Shown here in pieces: positions 1 to 11,994 of a stretch of 64,000 nt of DNA. The position numbers were made by a program, and so were the translations under genes. This DNA comes from Hawksworthiomyces lignivorus (taxonomy: Eukaryota > Ascomycota > Sordariomycetes > Ophiostomatales > Ophiostomataceae): assembly GCA_002917075.1 (NCBI GenBank), contig NTMA01000059.1:312097-376096 (forward strand), read 5' to 3'. Below the pieces are notes generated by a model. The model saw nothing but the letters and a program-made list of their open reading frames with translations, did no database searches and was not told the origin of the DNA. The first letter of the stretch is position 1. Each line of letters begins with the position of its first letter.

Positions 1-124
1 GAACAGCCTATAAAAATAGAGAGTGATAAGACTTACTACAGTACAGATGCTCTCCGCAGTCAGGCGTCAATGCACATAGATTGATTGCATGGCACCAATG
101 GCACGCACGAAAGAGGCTGATTTC

Positions 125-169
125 GCCGTATGTGCCGTATGTGCCTGATGTGCCTGATGTGCCTGGTTG
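125..169. repeat. 9-base tandem repeat, five units
   Basis: Five consecutive 9-base units of the form gccgtatgt / gcctgatgt / gcctggttg. They are followed at about 179-218 by a looser 10-11 base repeat containing cagtcga. The unit length is a multiple of three but no gene is evident around it. Confidence 0.85.
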
Positions 170-623
170 ACGTTGCATGAAGCAGTCGAAAAACAGTCGA
201 GAAGCAGTCGAGAAGCAGGAATGAGACAATGGGAAACGAAAGAGAAAAGGAGCGACGAAGGCCATAGAACTGGCTGCATACCGCGATAACACGCGACATA
301 AACATGGCCAGTTTAGATTAGAGCCGCACGTGTCTCGGCGGACAGCTGTTTGTGACCAAGCAACACCAAAAAAAAAATGCGGCAAAGAAAGGCAGCCATA
401 CAAAGATGGCAAATAGCGTTAGTTCGCAGACACCAGGCCTCTGGGTCCTCCGAGGAAAGCCGTCGAATTGGAGGAAACCCAATTGAACTGCCATTGCTCG
501 CTATCAACTATCGGCCGCTCTTCGCAATCACTAATCGCCCCTAATAGCTTAATAGTCGTACGTGCCTGAGCAGCGCAAAGTCTCTAAAGAGCTATCGCCG
601 TTGAGTCCGTGAAGAAAGAGACC

Positions 624-652
624 AGGCCGACTTCGGCACGCGGGGTCGGCCT
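624..652. promoter_or_regulatory. Inverted repeat upstream of the leucine gene
   Basis: The arms aggccgac (624-631) and gtcggcct (645-652) are perfect reverse complements around a 13-base GC-rich spacer, about 320 bases upstream of the isopropylmalate dehydrogenase start. It contains CGG/CCG triplets of the kind bound by Zn2Cys6 factors such as Leu3, but it does not match the yeast Leu3 site exactly. A regulatory role is inference. Confidence 0.3.
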
Positions 653-871
653 ATTTTCGCAGCAGAAATCCAGAGCTTCTTTTTCTTTTCTTTTCTTTTT
701 TTTTTTCTTGTTCGTTTTGCGGGGTCCTCTTTTTCTTTGCCGAATGCTTGTGCTGTTACTTATACCATCTGTTTACCGATTTAGCAAAAAGACTGCTTCC
801 CCATTGACTGTACCCCCTTAGATCTAAGTACTTTGAAAAGTTGTTCTTAATTTCGCCCATATTTCTCTCTC

Positions 872-906
872 TCTTCTTCTTCTTCTTCTTCTTCTTCTTC
901 TTCTTC
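872..906. repeat. CTT trinucleotide repeat in 5' leader
   Basis: About eleven uninterrupted CTT units inside a pyrimidine-rich tract that ends some 65 bases before the leucine-gene start codon. Such tracts are common in fungal promoters and leaders. Confidence 0.9.
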
Positions 907-972
907 TCTGTTTTGAGCATTTCAAAGATTCACTCATCCTCCCTTCAGAAGCAGACACAACCGTCACCAAAG

Positions 973-2413
973 ATGTCGGCATATAATATCGTGGTTTTTG
1001 GTGGTGACCATTCCGGTCCGGAGGTGCGTCTAAGAATTTTCTCAATTGATCACACAAGAACGAGTAGCCTACTCCGTGTCTAGATTTTCAGACTGTTAGC
1101 TAACCATTCTTTTTGGCTTTGAATAGGTTGTTGCTGAAGCGATCAAGGTGAATTTTGCCGCAGCCTCCTCGATGGTGTCGTCATAATTTTTTTTGTCTGG
1201 TTCCCACGTATTAATCATTGATGAAAACGACAGGTCCTGCAAGCAATTGAGGCCCACAGCCCGTCTAAGCCGAAGTTCAACCTGCAGGAGCATCTCCTGG
1301 GTGGTGTATGTCTCTATTTCCTCCTGTTTATATTTCGAATTCCGCGTCTCCTCCGACCCGATACCTGCTCTTCTCTCATGGTTGCTCGCAATTAATCTTT
1401 TTTTTTTTTTTTTGCTCTCTTTTCCCGTTCTGCAGGCCTCCATCCAGAAGACCGGCTCGGCGCTGACCGACGAGGCCCTGGCCGCCGCCAAGGGCGCCGA
1501 CGCCATTCTGCTGGGCGCCATCGGCGGGCCCGAATGGGGCCCCTCGGCTCCCGTGCGGCCGGAGCAGGGCCTGCTGAAGCTGCGCAAGGAGCTGCAGACG
1601 TTTGGCAACCTGCGGCCGTGCTCGTTCGCGTCGGACCAGCTGGTCGAGTACTCGCCGCTCAAGGCCGAGGTGTGCCGCGGCACCGACTTTGTCGTCGTGC
1701 GCGAGCTGACGGGCGGCATCTACTTTGGCGACCGCCGCGAGGACACGGGCGACGGCACCGCGCTGGACACGGAGCCGTACTCGCGGCCGGAGATTGAGCG
1801 CATCGCGCGGCTGGGCGGGCAGCTGGCGCTGGCGGGCGCGGACCCGGCGACGGGCAAGCCGCTGCCCGTGTGGAGCCTCGACAAGGCCAACGTGCTGGCG
1901 ACGTCGCGGCTGTGGCGCAAGGTGGTGACGGAGGTGTTCGCCAACGAGTTCCCCCAGCTCGAGCTGGGCCACCACCTGATCGACTCGGCCGCCATGCTCA
2001 TGGTCAAGAACCCGCGCGCGCTCAACGGCATCGTGCTGACGAGCAACCTGTTTGGCGACATTATCAGCGACGAGGCCAGCGTCATCCCGGGCAGCATCGG
2101 CCTGCTGCCCAGCGCCAGCCTCGGCGGCGTCCCCGACGGCAAGAGCCGCTGCAACGGCATCTACGAGCCCATCCACGGCTCCGCCCCGGACATCTCCGGC
2201 AAGGGCATCGTCAACCCCATCGGCACCATCCTCTCCATCGCCATGATGCTGCGCTACTCCCTCCAGCTGCCCGCCGACGCCCGCGCCGTCGAGCAGGCCG
2301 TCAAGGCCGCCCTCGACAGCGGCATCCGCACAAAGGACCTCGGCGGCACCGCCGGCACAAAGGAGACGGGCGCCGCCGTCGTCGCCGAGCTCGTCAAGCT
2401 GTACAAGCAGTGA
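973..2413 (+). CDS. LEU2: 3-isopropylmalate dehydrogenase
   Basis: Oxidises and decarboxylates 3-isopropylmalate to 2-oxoisocaproate with NAD+, the third step of leucine synthesis. Four exons: 973-1023, 1127-1147, 1234-1305 and 1436-2413. They give 373 residues, the usual length for the family. The N-terminus begins [17 protein letters not shown]. The family signature around ELTGGIYFG lies near residues 137-145, the segment with the catalytic lysine (SLDKANVL) near 190-200, and the metal-binding/cofactor block [12 protein letters not shown] follows. Exon 2 is a 21-base microexon encoding VVAEAIK. The last exon is strongly GC-biased. The gene converges with the CorA-like gene. In Neurospora the same function is called leu-1. 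Start chosen because it gives the conserved N-terminal beta strand; no other ATG fits. Confidence 0.96.
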
Positions 2414-2957
2414 GCGAAGAAATGTGGCGGGGCGGCTTTTTTTGCTACCGAGAAGGGGGGAGGGAAAGAAATCAAAAATAAAGTAAAATTAAAAAAGTGC
2501 AAAAAAGAGTCAAAATTAGTAAAAAAGGAAGCCTTTGTGGCAGAAAGACAAATTAGTTAAAAAAAGTTGTTCACTACCACTGTTTTATGAGAAATAAAAA
2601 AAAAAATTTATGTGTTGGGTGACACTGACAAAGGTGGTGGTAGCAGTGTATCTCAAGAGGCGAATCAAGAATGTCCTCAAAAGCTTCTAGCTGCTGGTAA
2701 TTCAATCCATGATGGTGTGGTTTTTTATCTTATTTTATTTTGCCTATCCTGGATGATGCTATCATAAAATATTTTGTCGTCATGTCATAATCGTCGTGTC
2801 TGGGGAACATATATACACGGCTATATATATGTACAAATATATGAACACAGAAAGCAGTGGTATCTTGCGCATTTTTGTTGTCTGGGGCATAAGTCGTCTC
2901 GTCTCCTTTCGAGCCACTCCTGCTTCTCCCCGTCACTTCTACTCCCCCCCGCTCTCG
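2414..2957. other. Convergent intergenic region
   Basis: AT-rich spacer between two convergent genes, with many A/T homopolymers and a stretch of atata near 2810-2840. It presumably carries both 3' untranslated regions and poly(A) signals. I see no gene in it. Confidence 0.6.
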
Positions 2958-3476
2958 TCATATGGAGTCCCATCGCTTCGTGTCCATGCTGTTCAGCCCC
3001 GTGCGCTTCTCCCGCAGCGACGTCACCACCCGCCGCTCCAGGTCCGGCAGCGTCGTCTGGATCTGCTGCTCCTCGGCGGCAAACTCCTTCTCCCGCTTGC
3101 GCTCCCACCAGAGCAGCGCGCCGAGGACGATCAGCGTCAGCGGCACGGTGATAGCAAAGTAGATCCACAGCGTGGGCGCGACGGTGGGCGGGTTGCCGTC
3201 ATCGCCACCACCACCGCCGCCGCCGCCGCCGCCGCCGTTGTTCTGAAAGTTGAAAAAGGTCATGGAGAAGAGCGAGGACAGCAGCGTGGCCGGCAGGAAG
3301 AGGGCGCCGACGACGGACAGGGCCCGCATGCTCTGGTTGTCGCGCTTAGAGGCGAGGGCGAGCAGGCGCTGGTGCTGCGACATCTCGAGGTTGAGCTTGG
3401 ACTCCTTCTGAGCGATGATGTTGTACAGCTGTTCGGGCGCGCGTGTCAGCAGAAAAACTATAGAAATGCAGATGAA

Positions 3477-3519
<43 letters not shown>

Positions 3520-4822
3520 CGGCGCCGCGCTGGATGTCCAGGCGGGCGACGGTGGTGTGGGCGTAGTGCTGGATGCCCTTGAGCTTCTGCCGGAAGAAGT
3601 CGAAGCGGTTGCTCATGCTGCGGTGGAGCTTGTCGAGGGCATCGCCGACGGCCGGGTCGGCGTGGTGGTCGTCGAGCTCGCCGTCGCGCAGCAGGCGCTC
3701 GCGGCAGTCGCGGAAGCGGTCCATGGCGCGGGCGATCTCGTCGAGGGTGTCGACGTAGGCCTGGGGCCGCTTCCACAGGACCTGGCTGTGGCACTCGACC
3801 AGCTCGCGGTTCATCTCGTCGAGGTCAAAGTCCGAGTAGCGCTCCGACGCGTCGATCTCGTTGCGGTCCGTGATGGCGTGCTCCAGCCGCCGCAGCCAGT
3901 GCCGCGCCTTGCGCTGCTTGTCGTCCATGGTGCTGTCCACCTCGTGGCCCAGCACCACCGCCGGCAGCAGCAGCGGGTGGCCCACGTGCGCCGCGCACCC
4001 CCCGCGCAGGTGCTGCTCCACGATCTTGTCCAGCTGGCTCGAGTCCGTCCCCTTGGCGTACCCCGTCGTCACCCCCGTCCGGAACCGGTGGCTCAGCATC
4101 AGCTCCCACCCCCGCGTCAGCCCCTTCTTGCGCACGTCCGACTTGCGGAACACCATCTGCAGGTGCGGGTCCGCGTCGTCCAGGTCGTACGCGCTCCAGA
4201 AAAACGGGCCCACCACGCTCGTCCCCTCGATCGCGCGGAACGGCAGGTGCAGCTTCCGCACCATGTCGATGTAGTTGGCGTGCGACAGCGAGATGTACTG
4301 CGCCGTGAACGTCTCCGGGTGCTTCGCCCCGAGCTGGAGGCTGAAATGGTTCACCTTTGTGTTAGCAAAGCCGGCTGAGCAGCGCACGCAGAATGTGCTG
4401 TTATGGGAGGAAAAGGGAGGGGAAAGATGCGCACATGAGCCGTATGCCGCTGATGATCTCGACGCCCGGTTTCTTTTTAGGAGGCTCGAACACGCCCTAT
4501 TTTTTTTTTTCTCTAGAGTCAGAATTGGACCAGCAGGTGACAAAAAGGCAAAATGCAAGAACAGCAGGAAAAGAAAGCCTGCCTTTTGATTTAGAAAATT
4601 GCTAAATTCGCTCATAGGTAGGGCGCCTTTGTCGTTGTAGATTTCGCCATTCTGCGGAGTGCCTGTTAGCTCGGGATCGGGGACAGGAGTCGGGAGATGT
4701 GAGACAAATAGGACTAGAAGACAGCATAGACGGACCGAGAAGTTGAAGATTTGTAGGAAGCTCGTGCTCTCCGTGACCTCCTTGCAGGACCGCACATGGT
4801 TTTCAAAAAAGTAATCATCCAT
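2958..4822 (-). CDS. CorA-like Mg2+ transporter family protein
   Basis: Five exons on the minus strand: 4736-4822, 4583-4651, 4435-4496, 3521-4340 and 2958-3428, giving 502 residues. The middle is soluble and rich in charged helices (HRFRTGVTTGYAKG; FRAIEGTSVVGPFFWSAYD). The C-terminus has two membrane segments at about 382-407 and 432-454, joined by an 11-glycine loop. The first ends in FSMTFFNF where classical CorA has the GMN filter, as is typical of the fungal CorA-like/ZntB-like branch. A divalent cation transport role is inferred from family and topology; the altered filter makes the substrate uncertain. Intron 2 appears to use a GC donor (AAAG|GCAGGC). Intron 4 contains a long CT microsatellite. 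The model is in frame throughout, and all internal acceptors but one have a CTAAC/CTGAC-like branch point. Confidence 0.85.
3480..3514. repeat. GA/CT dinucleotide microsatellite in an intron
   Basis: About 17 GA units on the plus strand, lying just inside the 5' end of intron 4 (3429-3520) of the CorA-like gene and beginning right after the GTATGT donor on the minus strand. Confidence 0.95.
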
Positions 4823-6291
4823 CGCTATTAACCAGGTAGGAAAAATTGAGAATGGGAACAGAAGAGAAGGGGTTTCTGGTTAATTGCCAAAATGAAGAAG
4901 ATCCAAGCCGAAGAGTCCAAGTGAAGGCGTAGGGCTGAGAAGAGGTTGGGAGACTAAAGAATGAGCCAAAATGAACAAACAAACCCGTTTCGCTTCAACG
5001 CTGTCGATGCTAGAAAGAAACATGAAATCCGAAGAGCACGGCGGTCAAAATGGAGAGATTATACGACGGTCTGCTCACTTGTGAGATGCTTTCAAGAGAG
5101 GAAGAAACCAGGAGACACACTAAAAAAAAGAAAGAAAGATAAAAGAGGGCGATGGGCCAGAGCTTCTTTTCTTCCCCCCAATCCCCAGTCGCTCTTCTGC
5201 AGCACCCATGTTCAGACCCATTTTAGTACTGGTTCGTAATCTGCTGTATGGAGTACGACGTACGTGTATGCATAACCATTCTTCGCAGAGAGCCTCTTTA
5301 CTCGGTACAAAAAGCAGAATTTCCTTAATAGAACAAGCCCCGCTTCTCACCACCTATATTATTTTTTCCCTCTGTCTTCGTTCTCCACTTCTGCTCCAAC
5401 CTGGGCTCCCTCATCCTCTGCGGTTTTCGTGCCGTTTTATTGGCGTGGGGGAGAGACAGATTAATGGCGGACTTTGGCCGTCCACGGTTCGGGAAGTGTC
5501 GCCGCTGTGGGGGAAGGCCCCGGCCAAAATAAAGTGGCTGAACTGATAGTTTTTTGGTAGTGGACGATGTCTGCTCAAAAAACTGACACGTCTCAAAGCG
5601 GCTATCATCGTTTCTTCCCGTTCCTCATGTAGTTGACAGCAATTGTCCTCTTGTTGGAGCTCTTTATGAGGCTCCTGGAAGCGTAAAAGTGAATCATTTT
5701 TGACATAGTACCCATCGAGACTCGTGAGAACTGAGACATGAGTCTCTTTTGAGACGTTCGGTGAGCATCTCCATATGTACGAAGATGCACTCTTGTGTTG
5801 GCTGAAAATAATCCAATAGCAGACATCGGAGTGAATCAGAATTTTACTAATCGTCTCAATGCGGAACGTTGAAAAGGACGGTCCCTTGTAGTGCACCTTT
5901 AGAGACACTCGAGCGCTCTTCTCTGCCAAGGAGCGGGGGCTTGTTCCGGGAAATGTCTGGTTACTCTCTTCAATTATAAGAACTCGCCGAATATGGTTTT
6001 TTCTCAAGATATGTCAAAATGCAAGCAAAAAGCAAAAGCAATAGACACCGACATCCCTCACTGCCTTTCCACTCCCTGTTACTCTGCAGTATTCAAAATA
6101 GAAAGATGTGCGGAGGGGATGATCAAATAAGAACGATTCAAGAAAACGAGACGGTGGTTTCCTGAAAAAAGAAAAAACATGCGCCCATGCCCTGCTACAA
6201 TGCTTGCCGTGAGCATAGCAGGAAAATATTCTACCAAAGAAAATGTTCATGTCATAGGAACAGAAGAAGCTGCTCTGTACCCGTCTCATCG
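4823..6291. other. Intergenic region, CorA-like leader and PKA 3' end
   Basis: No supportable gene. The right part should contain the 3' untranslated region of the PKA gene and the left part the leader of the CorA-like gene. ORFs here are under 200 codons with no recognisable domain. Confidence 0.5.
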
Positions 6292-8234
6292 TTAAAAGTC
6301 TTCAAAAAGATGTCCATACCTGGAAATGTTTGTCAGCATACGGCATGCGGTGGTCACGCAGTCTGTCGAGCGGAGAAAACTTACTCGTCATGCCCCGGCT
6401 CTCCATATCTATCCGTCTCCTCGGGATAGCGATCGAACTGGCTAGCATCGCCCGCGCCGACCTTGACTGGCGGGGTATACGGCGCGTCGATGTCCTTGCG
6501 CGCCAGGCGGTCCCAGGTGACCTCGGCGAACCAGGCGTGGTTCTTGACGTCCTCCGGGCCGCCGTACAGGTTGCCCAGCCGCTTGGTCAAGTCCGCCGTG
6601 ATCAGGCGTTCCAGCAGGTCGCGGGCGTCGGGGTGCATGTACGTTGGGTACTTGACGTTCCCCTTGAGAATGTTCTCGTAGATCTTCATCGGGCTGCCGC
6701 TGTCCCAGAACGGCGTGTAGCCGCACAGCATCTCGTAGATTAATATACCCAGAGACCACCTGCGCCAAATTAGCATACAAAAGCAAATCCAGCGCAGCTT
6801 GGCAGGATGATTCGCTGCAGGCACTTACCAGTCTACAGATTTGTTGTAGCCTTTGTTCGATACGACCTCTGGGGCCAGGTAGTCGGGTGTGCCGCACAGC
6901 GTCCACGTCTTGTCTGGCACCCGTTTTGCGAACCCAAAATCAGTGATCTTGAGGTGGCCGTGGTGGTCGAGAAGCAGATTTTCTGGCTTCAGATCGCGGT
7001 AGATGATGTTGCGGGAGTGCATGTACTCGAGCGCCAGCGTGACTTCTGCTGCGTAGAACTTGGCGACTGGATTTGGGAAACGCTATACAAGGAACTCTGT
7101 CAGACATTCCTGCTCGGCCTAGCACCGTAGTAACTCAATTCCCTCCCCTCTCCTTCTTCTTTCTCCCTAACTTACCGCTGATTTGCGCAGCAGCGAGAAG
7201 AGCTCGCCGCCCTCGACAAAGTCCATGACCATGTAGAGGTTCCGCGGGTCCTGGAAGGTGCCCCACAGCGTGATGAGGAACGGGTTCTTGACCTCGCCGA
7301 GCATGCGCCGCTCGTCGTTGGTGTGCTCGACCTGCTTCATGCGCACCACCTGCGCCTTCTTGAGCACCTTGACCGCGTAGAACCGCTGGTTGTGCCGCGA
7401 CTGCACCAGGTGCACCCGCCCGAAGCTGCCCGTGCCGAGCGTCCGCAGGATGTTGAAGTCGGCCAGCGAGTACTTGCCCTTGGTCACCCGCGGCTGGCTC
7501 GCCACGTCCTGGTAGTGCTGCTGGTGGTGGTGGCTGTGCTGCGGGTGCGCCTGCTGCACCGGCTGCTGCGGCGGCTGCGACTGCGGCAGGGCCTGTCCCG
7601 CCGCCGCCTGCGTGGCTGCCGCCGCTGCTGGCAGAGCGGCGCCGCCATTCACGGGCGCTTCCGTATAGGGTGGCGGCTGTGAGGGGGCCTGCTGCTGTGA
7701 AGGGTTGATCAGGTTGGAGATGGTTGGTAGGTTTTGGCCGTCGACGGTGCCCGGAGACGGCGTCGTGGCCGGCGGCGTGATCTGCGCATACTGCGGCTGC
7801 TGGACCTGCGTGGAGTCCATGGCGGCCGCGGGGGTAGGAGTGGGAGCAATTATGGGGGCTGGTTCTGATGCCGGAGTAGAAGCCGGAGCCGGAGTAGAAG
7901 AGGGGGCCGGAGCTGGAGCTGCGGTCAATGCAGGAGCTGAATTTGCAGCTACTGGAGCGGAGACAGGATCCTTTTGAGCTGGGATTTCCGGCTGGCTTTT
8001 CGCAGCGGGCTGCGGCGCTGCTGAAGCCGGTGCCGATACTGGTACAACAGCCGGCACTGAGACTGTCGAGGATGCTGAGGCTGTGGATGCCACGGACTTG
8101 GAGGGAAGAAAGGCCTGTTCAAATGTCTTCGTTGCTGTTGGCGCTACAGGACTGGTTGGCTGGCTACTAGATGCGGGGTCTGGATTGCTGTCCCTCGTGC
8201 GTTTCTTCCGAAGAAAACCTAGACTCGGCATCAA
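6292..8234 (-). CDS. pkac-1: cAMP-dependent protein kinase catalytic subunit
   Basis: Serine/threonine kinase released from its regulatory subunit by cAMP, controlling growth, development and carbon sensing. Four exons: 7176-8234, 6829-7082, 6385-6759 and 6292-6319, giving 571 residues. Residues 1 to about 255 are an Ala/Pro/Ser/Gln-rich low-complexity extension, as in other ascomycete PKA-C proteins. The kinase domain then shows the Gly loop GTGSFGRV (267-274), catalytic Lys 289 (FYAVK), YRDLKPEN with Asp 383, DFG at 401-403, and the activation-loop Thr 414 in [14 protein letters not shown]. The C-terminus ends YGHLFEDF, matching the conserved AGC tail; the last 9 residues come from a 28-base exon. 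Start is [12 protein letters not shown], close to the start seen in relatives; the second Met (8231) is equally possible. Confidence 0.95.
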
Positions 8235-11200
8235 GATCGAGAAACGCGGCGAGGCCCAATAACTCAGGCCAAGCTCAAATCAAGGTTGAGCAGGTAGATT
8301 GGCAAGAGTGCTTTTGGCAAAGCGCAAAGCACACAGACACAGACGTAGGAAGCGGGATCGTAGTGCTTCCAGCGAGATTTGCTTTCAGTTAACTCAAAAA
8401 GGAGATACTGTCGTCTGTGGATGTGACTCGAGAGATGTATAAGCGTACAACAAAGTATCGTAGTCTGAACACGGTCAGGGTAAGCTCTTAGGCGCAAACT
8501 AGACCGAGCGAAATGCTTGATCCGCACAGATTGAAGAAAATTGAAAGAGGTAAAAATTACGGCCCGCTGGAATGTGATTATTACCAGGAACGTGCTCTAA
8601 GGTAGGCGGTAGGAACGTCTCGAGGGTCGCGGTGAAGCAAAAAAGCCAATATTTCTCCTTTGGATTGGTGATGATCGAAAATAGTGGGAAGCGTTCGTCA
8701 GGTTAGCAAACTGCAAAAATCCCCGACCAAATTCGTGGGCTTGACTGAGGACCAGTGCGAGAAATGGTTTATGTTCTCTTTTTTTCCCTCTTTTTTTTTG
8801 CTGTATGTCTCACTCTCTCCCTGCTGTCTTTTCTCAGCGTGCAGAAATGCAAGCAAGAATACTCCGTAATGCGCAGAGTATGCACCTGTGCGCACAGTGT
8901 ATCGAATTGGTCTATCAGACAACGCGGGCAAAACGAGACAGGAACTCTCGGGCGGAAATAGGAAAGAGTCAGAAAATGGAAGAGAAGACCACGATGCAGT
9001 GTAAATTGTGTCCAGATCTCGTGCAGATAAATGAGGACGGTTAAGGCGGGAGATGGAGAGGCGGAGAGATAGCTCAATGTTAAGAGCTAAACGATCAGGT
9101 AACAGAAGAAAATCAGGGTTCCTTCGAGATACGATTGGCTATTGGGTCTATTTTTGAAGCAGAGGCGTCTTTCTGCTTTCTGTAAGATGCAATAATGGCA
9201 GTCTTTGTCAATTGAGAGGGAATTTCATGCGAGAGGCGAGTTGATGACCAAGGAGGCAGCTTGAGCGGTTGCTTAGTAGGATCAAAGTGTGTCTGCGGCC
9301 TACGTATGTGAACGGGGAGTCCCTTCGGGAACAACAAAGACGGCTGTGGGAAGATAGTCCGATAGGAATGTATGATAGTGCGATTCACAATGATGCATAA
9401 AAAGCCGCACCAAACGGAAGAGTGACGAAGTTGGACGGCTAGGGATGGGTGGGCGAGACAACGCAGGTGACTGGCTCAATGGTGCAGTTCTGTTCAACAG
9501 CGGCCGGAGACGTGGTAGTCCACAACTGTCCAAGTAATTGAGGAAGGAAATGGTAAGGGGGAGAGGGGGAGACAATTGCTCAGTCCCAAAGGCGGCTTTG
9601 GCTGCTAAAGTCAATCGGGGATCTGGTCTATCAAACAGGGCGCAGGTGTAGAAAAGGCAGAATAAGAGGAGTCGAAGGATAATGGGGTAATCGGGGGAGA
9701 AGATCAGAGGAAAGAAGTCGGTGCCACATACGACATACGACAGGATTGAGGGGAAGCTAGAGATAGAAGACGATAGCTCAGAGCTGAGCTGCGAGGGAGG
9801 GAAATGGACCTAGGGTGCTTCGCATAGAGAAGTGGATGCGAAGAGGTAAGCCGGTGGCGAAGGAGGCGACTAAAAAGTCTGTTTCCAGGAAGATGGCAGA
9901 CGAATTCGGTAGTGCTGAACTTAGATGGCGGAGCCAAGATGGTGCCGGTTCTTCGTTGGTTGGGACATTGTCGGTAGGGCTCTGGGCAAGAGAAGAATAA
10001 GAAAAAAAAACACCTATAAAAAAAGAAAACAAAAAAGAACCGAGAAGACCCCAAAACGAAGAAGAAAGAGAAGGAAAAAGCCACTGTTGCGACTGGCACG
10101 AGGTCTCTTGATTCGACGCTGAGAAGCCCTCTTTGTGCGCCAAGGTGGAAATGAATGCTTGTGTGGGAAAGAAGGCGGATAGAAGAGGCTTTGTATATGA
10201 AGGCCGTTTTCTGGCGTCTTCCCTTTCTTTCTGCCTGGGCAGAGAGGAGACGTCAAGCTGCTCGTTGCTCGCCTGCCGCCAGGAAGGGTGGCTGGGGAAA
10301 GGATGCGCGAGAGGAAGCAGAGAGAAAGGACACAAACAGAGCGCAATGGTTCATTGGGTAGAGAGAACGAGCACTGGGACGGCAACAGTTGGTCAAAATC
10401 AAGACCCGGAGAGAGTGGTAAGCCGTTTTTCTTCCAATAGAGGGGCAAAAACCAAGAGAAAACCCTCGAATGGGTCTCTTGGCCAGTTAAAATTACGGTA
10501 TATTTTTATTTTTATTTTTATTTTATTTATTTTAAATACAAGGATATACTGGCCTGCTGGGGAGATACAACAGACGAACGAGTAACTATTATGGAGTAGC
10601 ACGGATGCAAAACCTGGTCGTAAGGCGGAAAGCCCAGGATTGAGAAAGGGAGGGGTAGTGGGGGAACGGGGACAGAAGCAAGCCTGGCACAAGGTGGACG
10701 GAGACAAGGGAAGACCGAGATCGCCGAGATGGCGGGTTGGCAGCTTTATACAGCTGTCAATTGGGAAGAATAATTGCATAGAGACTCTGCGAAGGATGAT
10801 GTGGCATGGCTATGGTCTGGCCATGCGTGCAGCTCAAGTTCTGGCAGAGAAGAGGCCAGATGCAACAAAGCAAATTGCGCTACAACATGAACGTGCAAAT
10901 AGGGCGTCGAAAGGAGGGGCATTCTACGGAGTAATAGCAGGTAAGACAGAAAAAAAAATGCATATTGCATCTGCGTCGACCCTTTGGATCACGCGGCAAT
11001 GGCACTCTATGGTTTTCAGAATTGGCAAGGTCCGGATTTAAGAAAGATAGGATGAAATGAAGTAATAAAGAGAGAAAGCAAACAAGATGAGCTCTTCCCT
11101 GGAGCCGCTTCATTGGATCGACCGAAAGCAGATTGCTTAGCAGCGTGGTAGGGAATGGGTAAAGGAGAGGGGCAGACGAACTGCCTGTGTAAGTTCCCCT

Positions 11201-11994
11201 AGCGCTAATAGCTGCATAAGCTTAACAGCTGTCTGTAAGACATACAACATATGTAAGCGATTTGCCATACAAAGCGTATCACAGCTCATATGTCCTTGTG
11301 AGAACAAAGCTTCGTAGATCCTTTCTAGGAGAAAGAGACAGGGAAACAAAGACGTGCCATTAGAGGGATCGACCTTGTCCAAAGCCTCAATCGCGGCCTC
11401 AGATGAATGATAAACACGATTTTCAGCCACTCATTGGCGTCATCTCAGGTGCTTGCGGGCATTCAGCTGCATGCGACATATGCGGGCTTTTTGAAGCTGT
11501 TATCATCTGTGCTCCGCAAGGTATGCGGCATAAAAGACCATGTTTTGATAAGCGCGCCCATAATTATAAAAGCTCGATTCGATGCACCTCGATGGGCTTG
11601 ATCGTAACGCTAGGCGTACGACCACCAATGCCAAAGCTGCTGTGTGGTCTCCCCAGCCATGGCGATCCATAGCCAGCATCTCTGCCGAGCTCTGCGCCAG
11701 CCGGCCCTGCAGGTAGGTATGAACAAATATGAAATTTCGGTATGTATGTATACTCTTATACATGCTGGCAAAAATACCCAACGCCCTTCCAGTGGTATAC
11801 AGTCTCTGGCATACAGTATTTTTTTTTGGTCGCAACCCCCCTTGGTGTGCTTGTTTGTGGTTGATTTGCGTATTTTCCCGTCCAGCTTCACTTACTCTGC
11901 CTCTCCAAGGCCCTTTCGTCGTCTTCAAAATAATACCCAGCATATGCCTGCCAGTCGCTCTTTTTTTTGTGGTCCCCCAGTGCCGCCGTCCTCT
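8235..11994. other. 3.8 kb intergenic region upstream of PKA
   Basis: No gene can be supported. The minus strand is pyrimidine-rich next to the PKA start, consistent with a long transcribed leader. An A/T simple repeat lies near 10500, and two copies of TACGGAGTA/TACTCCGTA occur at 8860 and 10925. The ORFs (under 190 codons) are repetitive or lack any family resemblance. Confidence 0.5.
10500..10536. repeat. TTTTA-type simple repeat
   Basis: A short tract of repeating atttttatttttattttatttt units inside the PKA upstream region. It is low-complexity A/T sequence. Confidence 0.85.

Larger units (their letters stand above)
1..972. other. Upstream region and 5' leader of the leucine gene
   Basis: No supportable gene is seen; the ORFs here are short and low-complexity. 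The stretch holds a 9-base tandem repeat near the left edge, a GC-rich inverted repeat at 624-652, several T-runs, and a CTT tract just upstream of the isopropylmalate dehydrogenase start. It probably contains that gene's promoter and transcribed leader. Confidence 0.6.

Noticed and set aside
1376..2176. 266-codon ORF opposite the leucine gene
   Set aside because: Antisense shadow of a GC3-biased exon; Arg/Ala/Val-rich composition and no domain.
3557..4378. 273-codon plus-strand ORF over the CorA-like gene
   Set aside because: Antisense shadow of exon 4, Val/Arg/His-rich repeats only.
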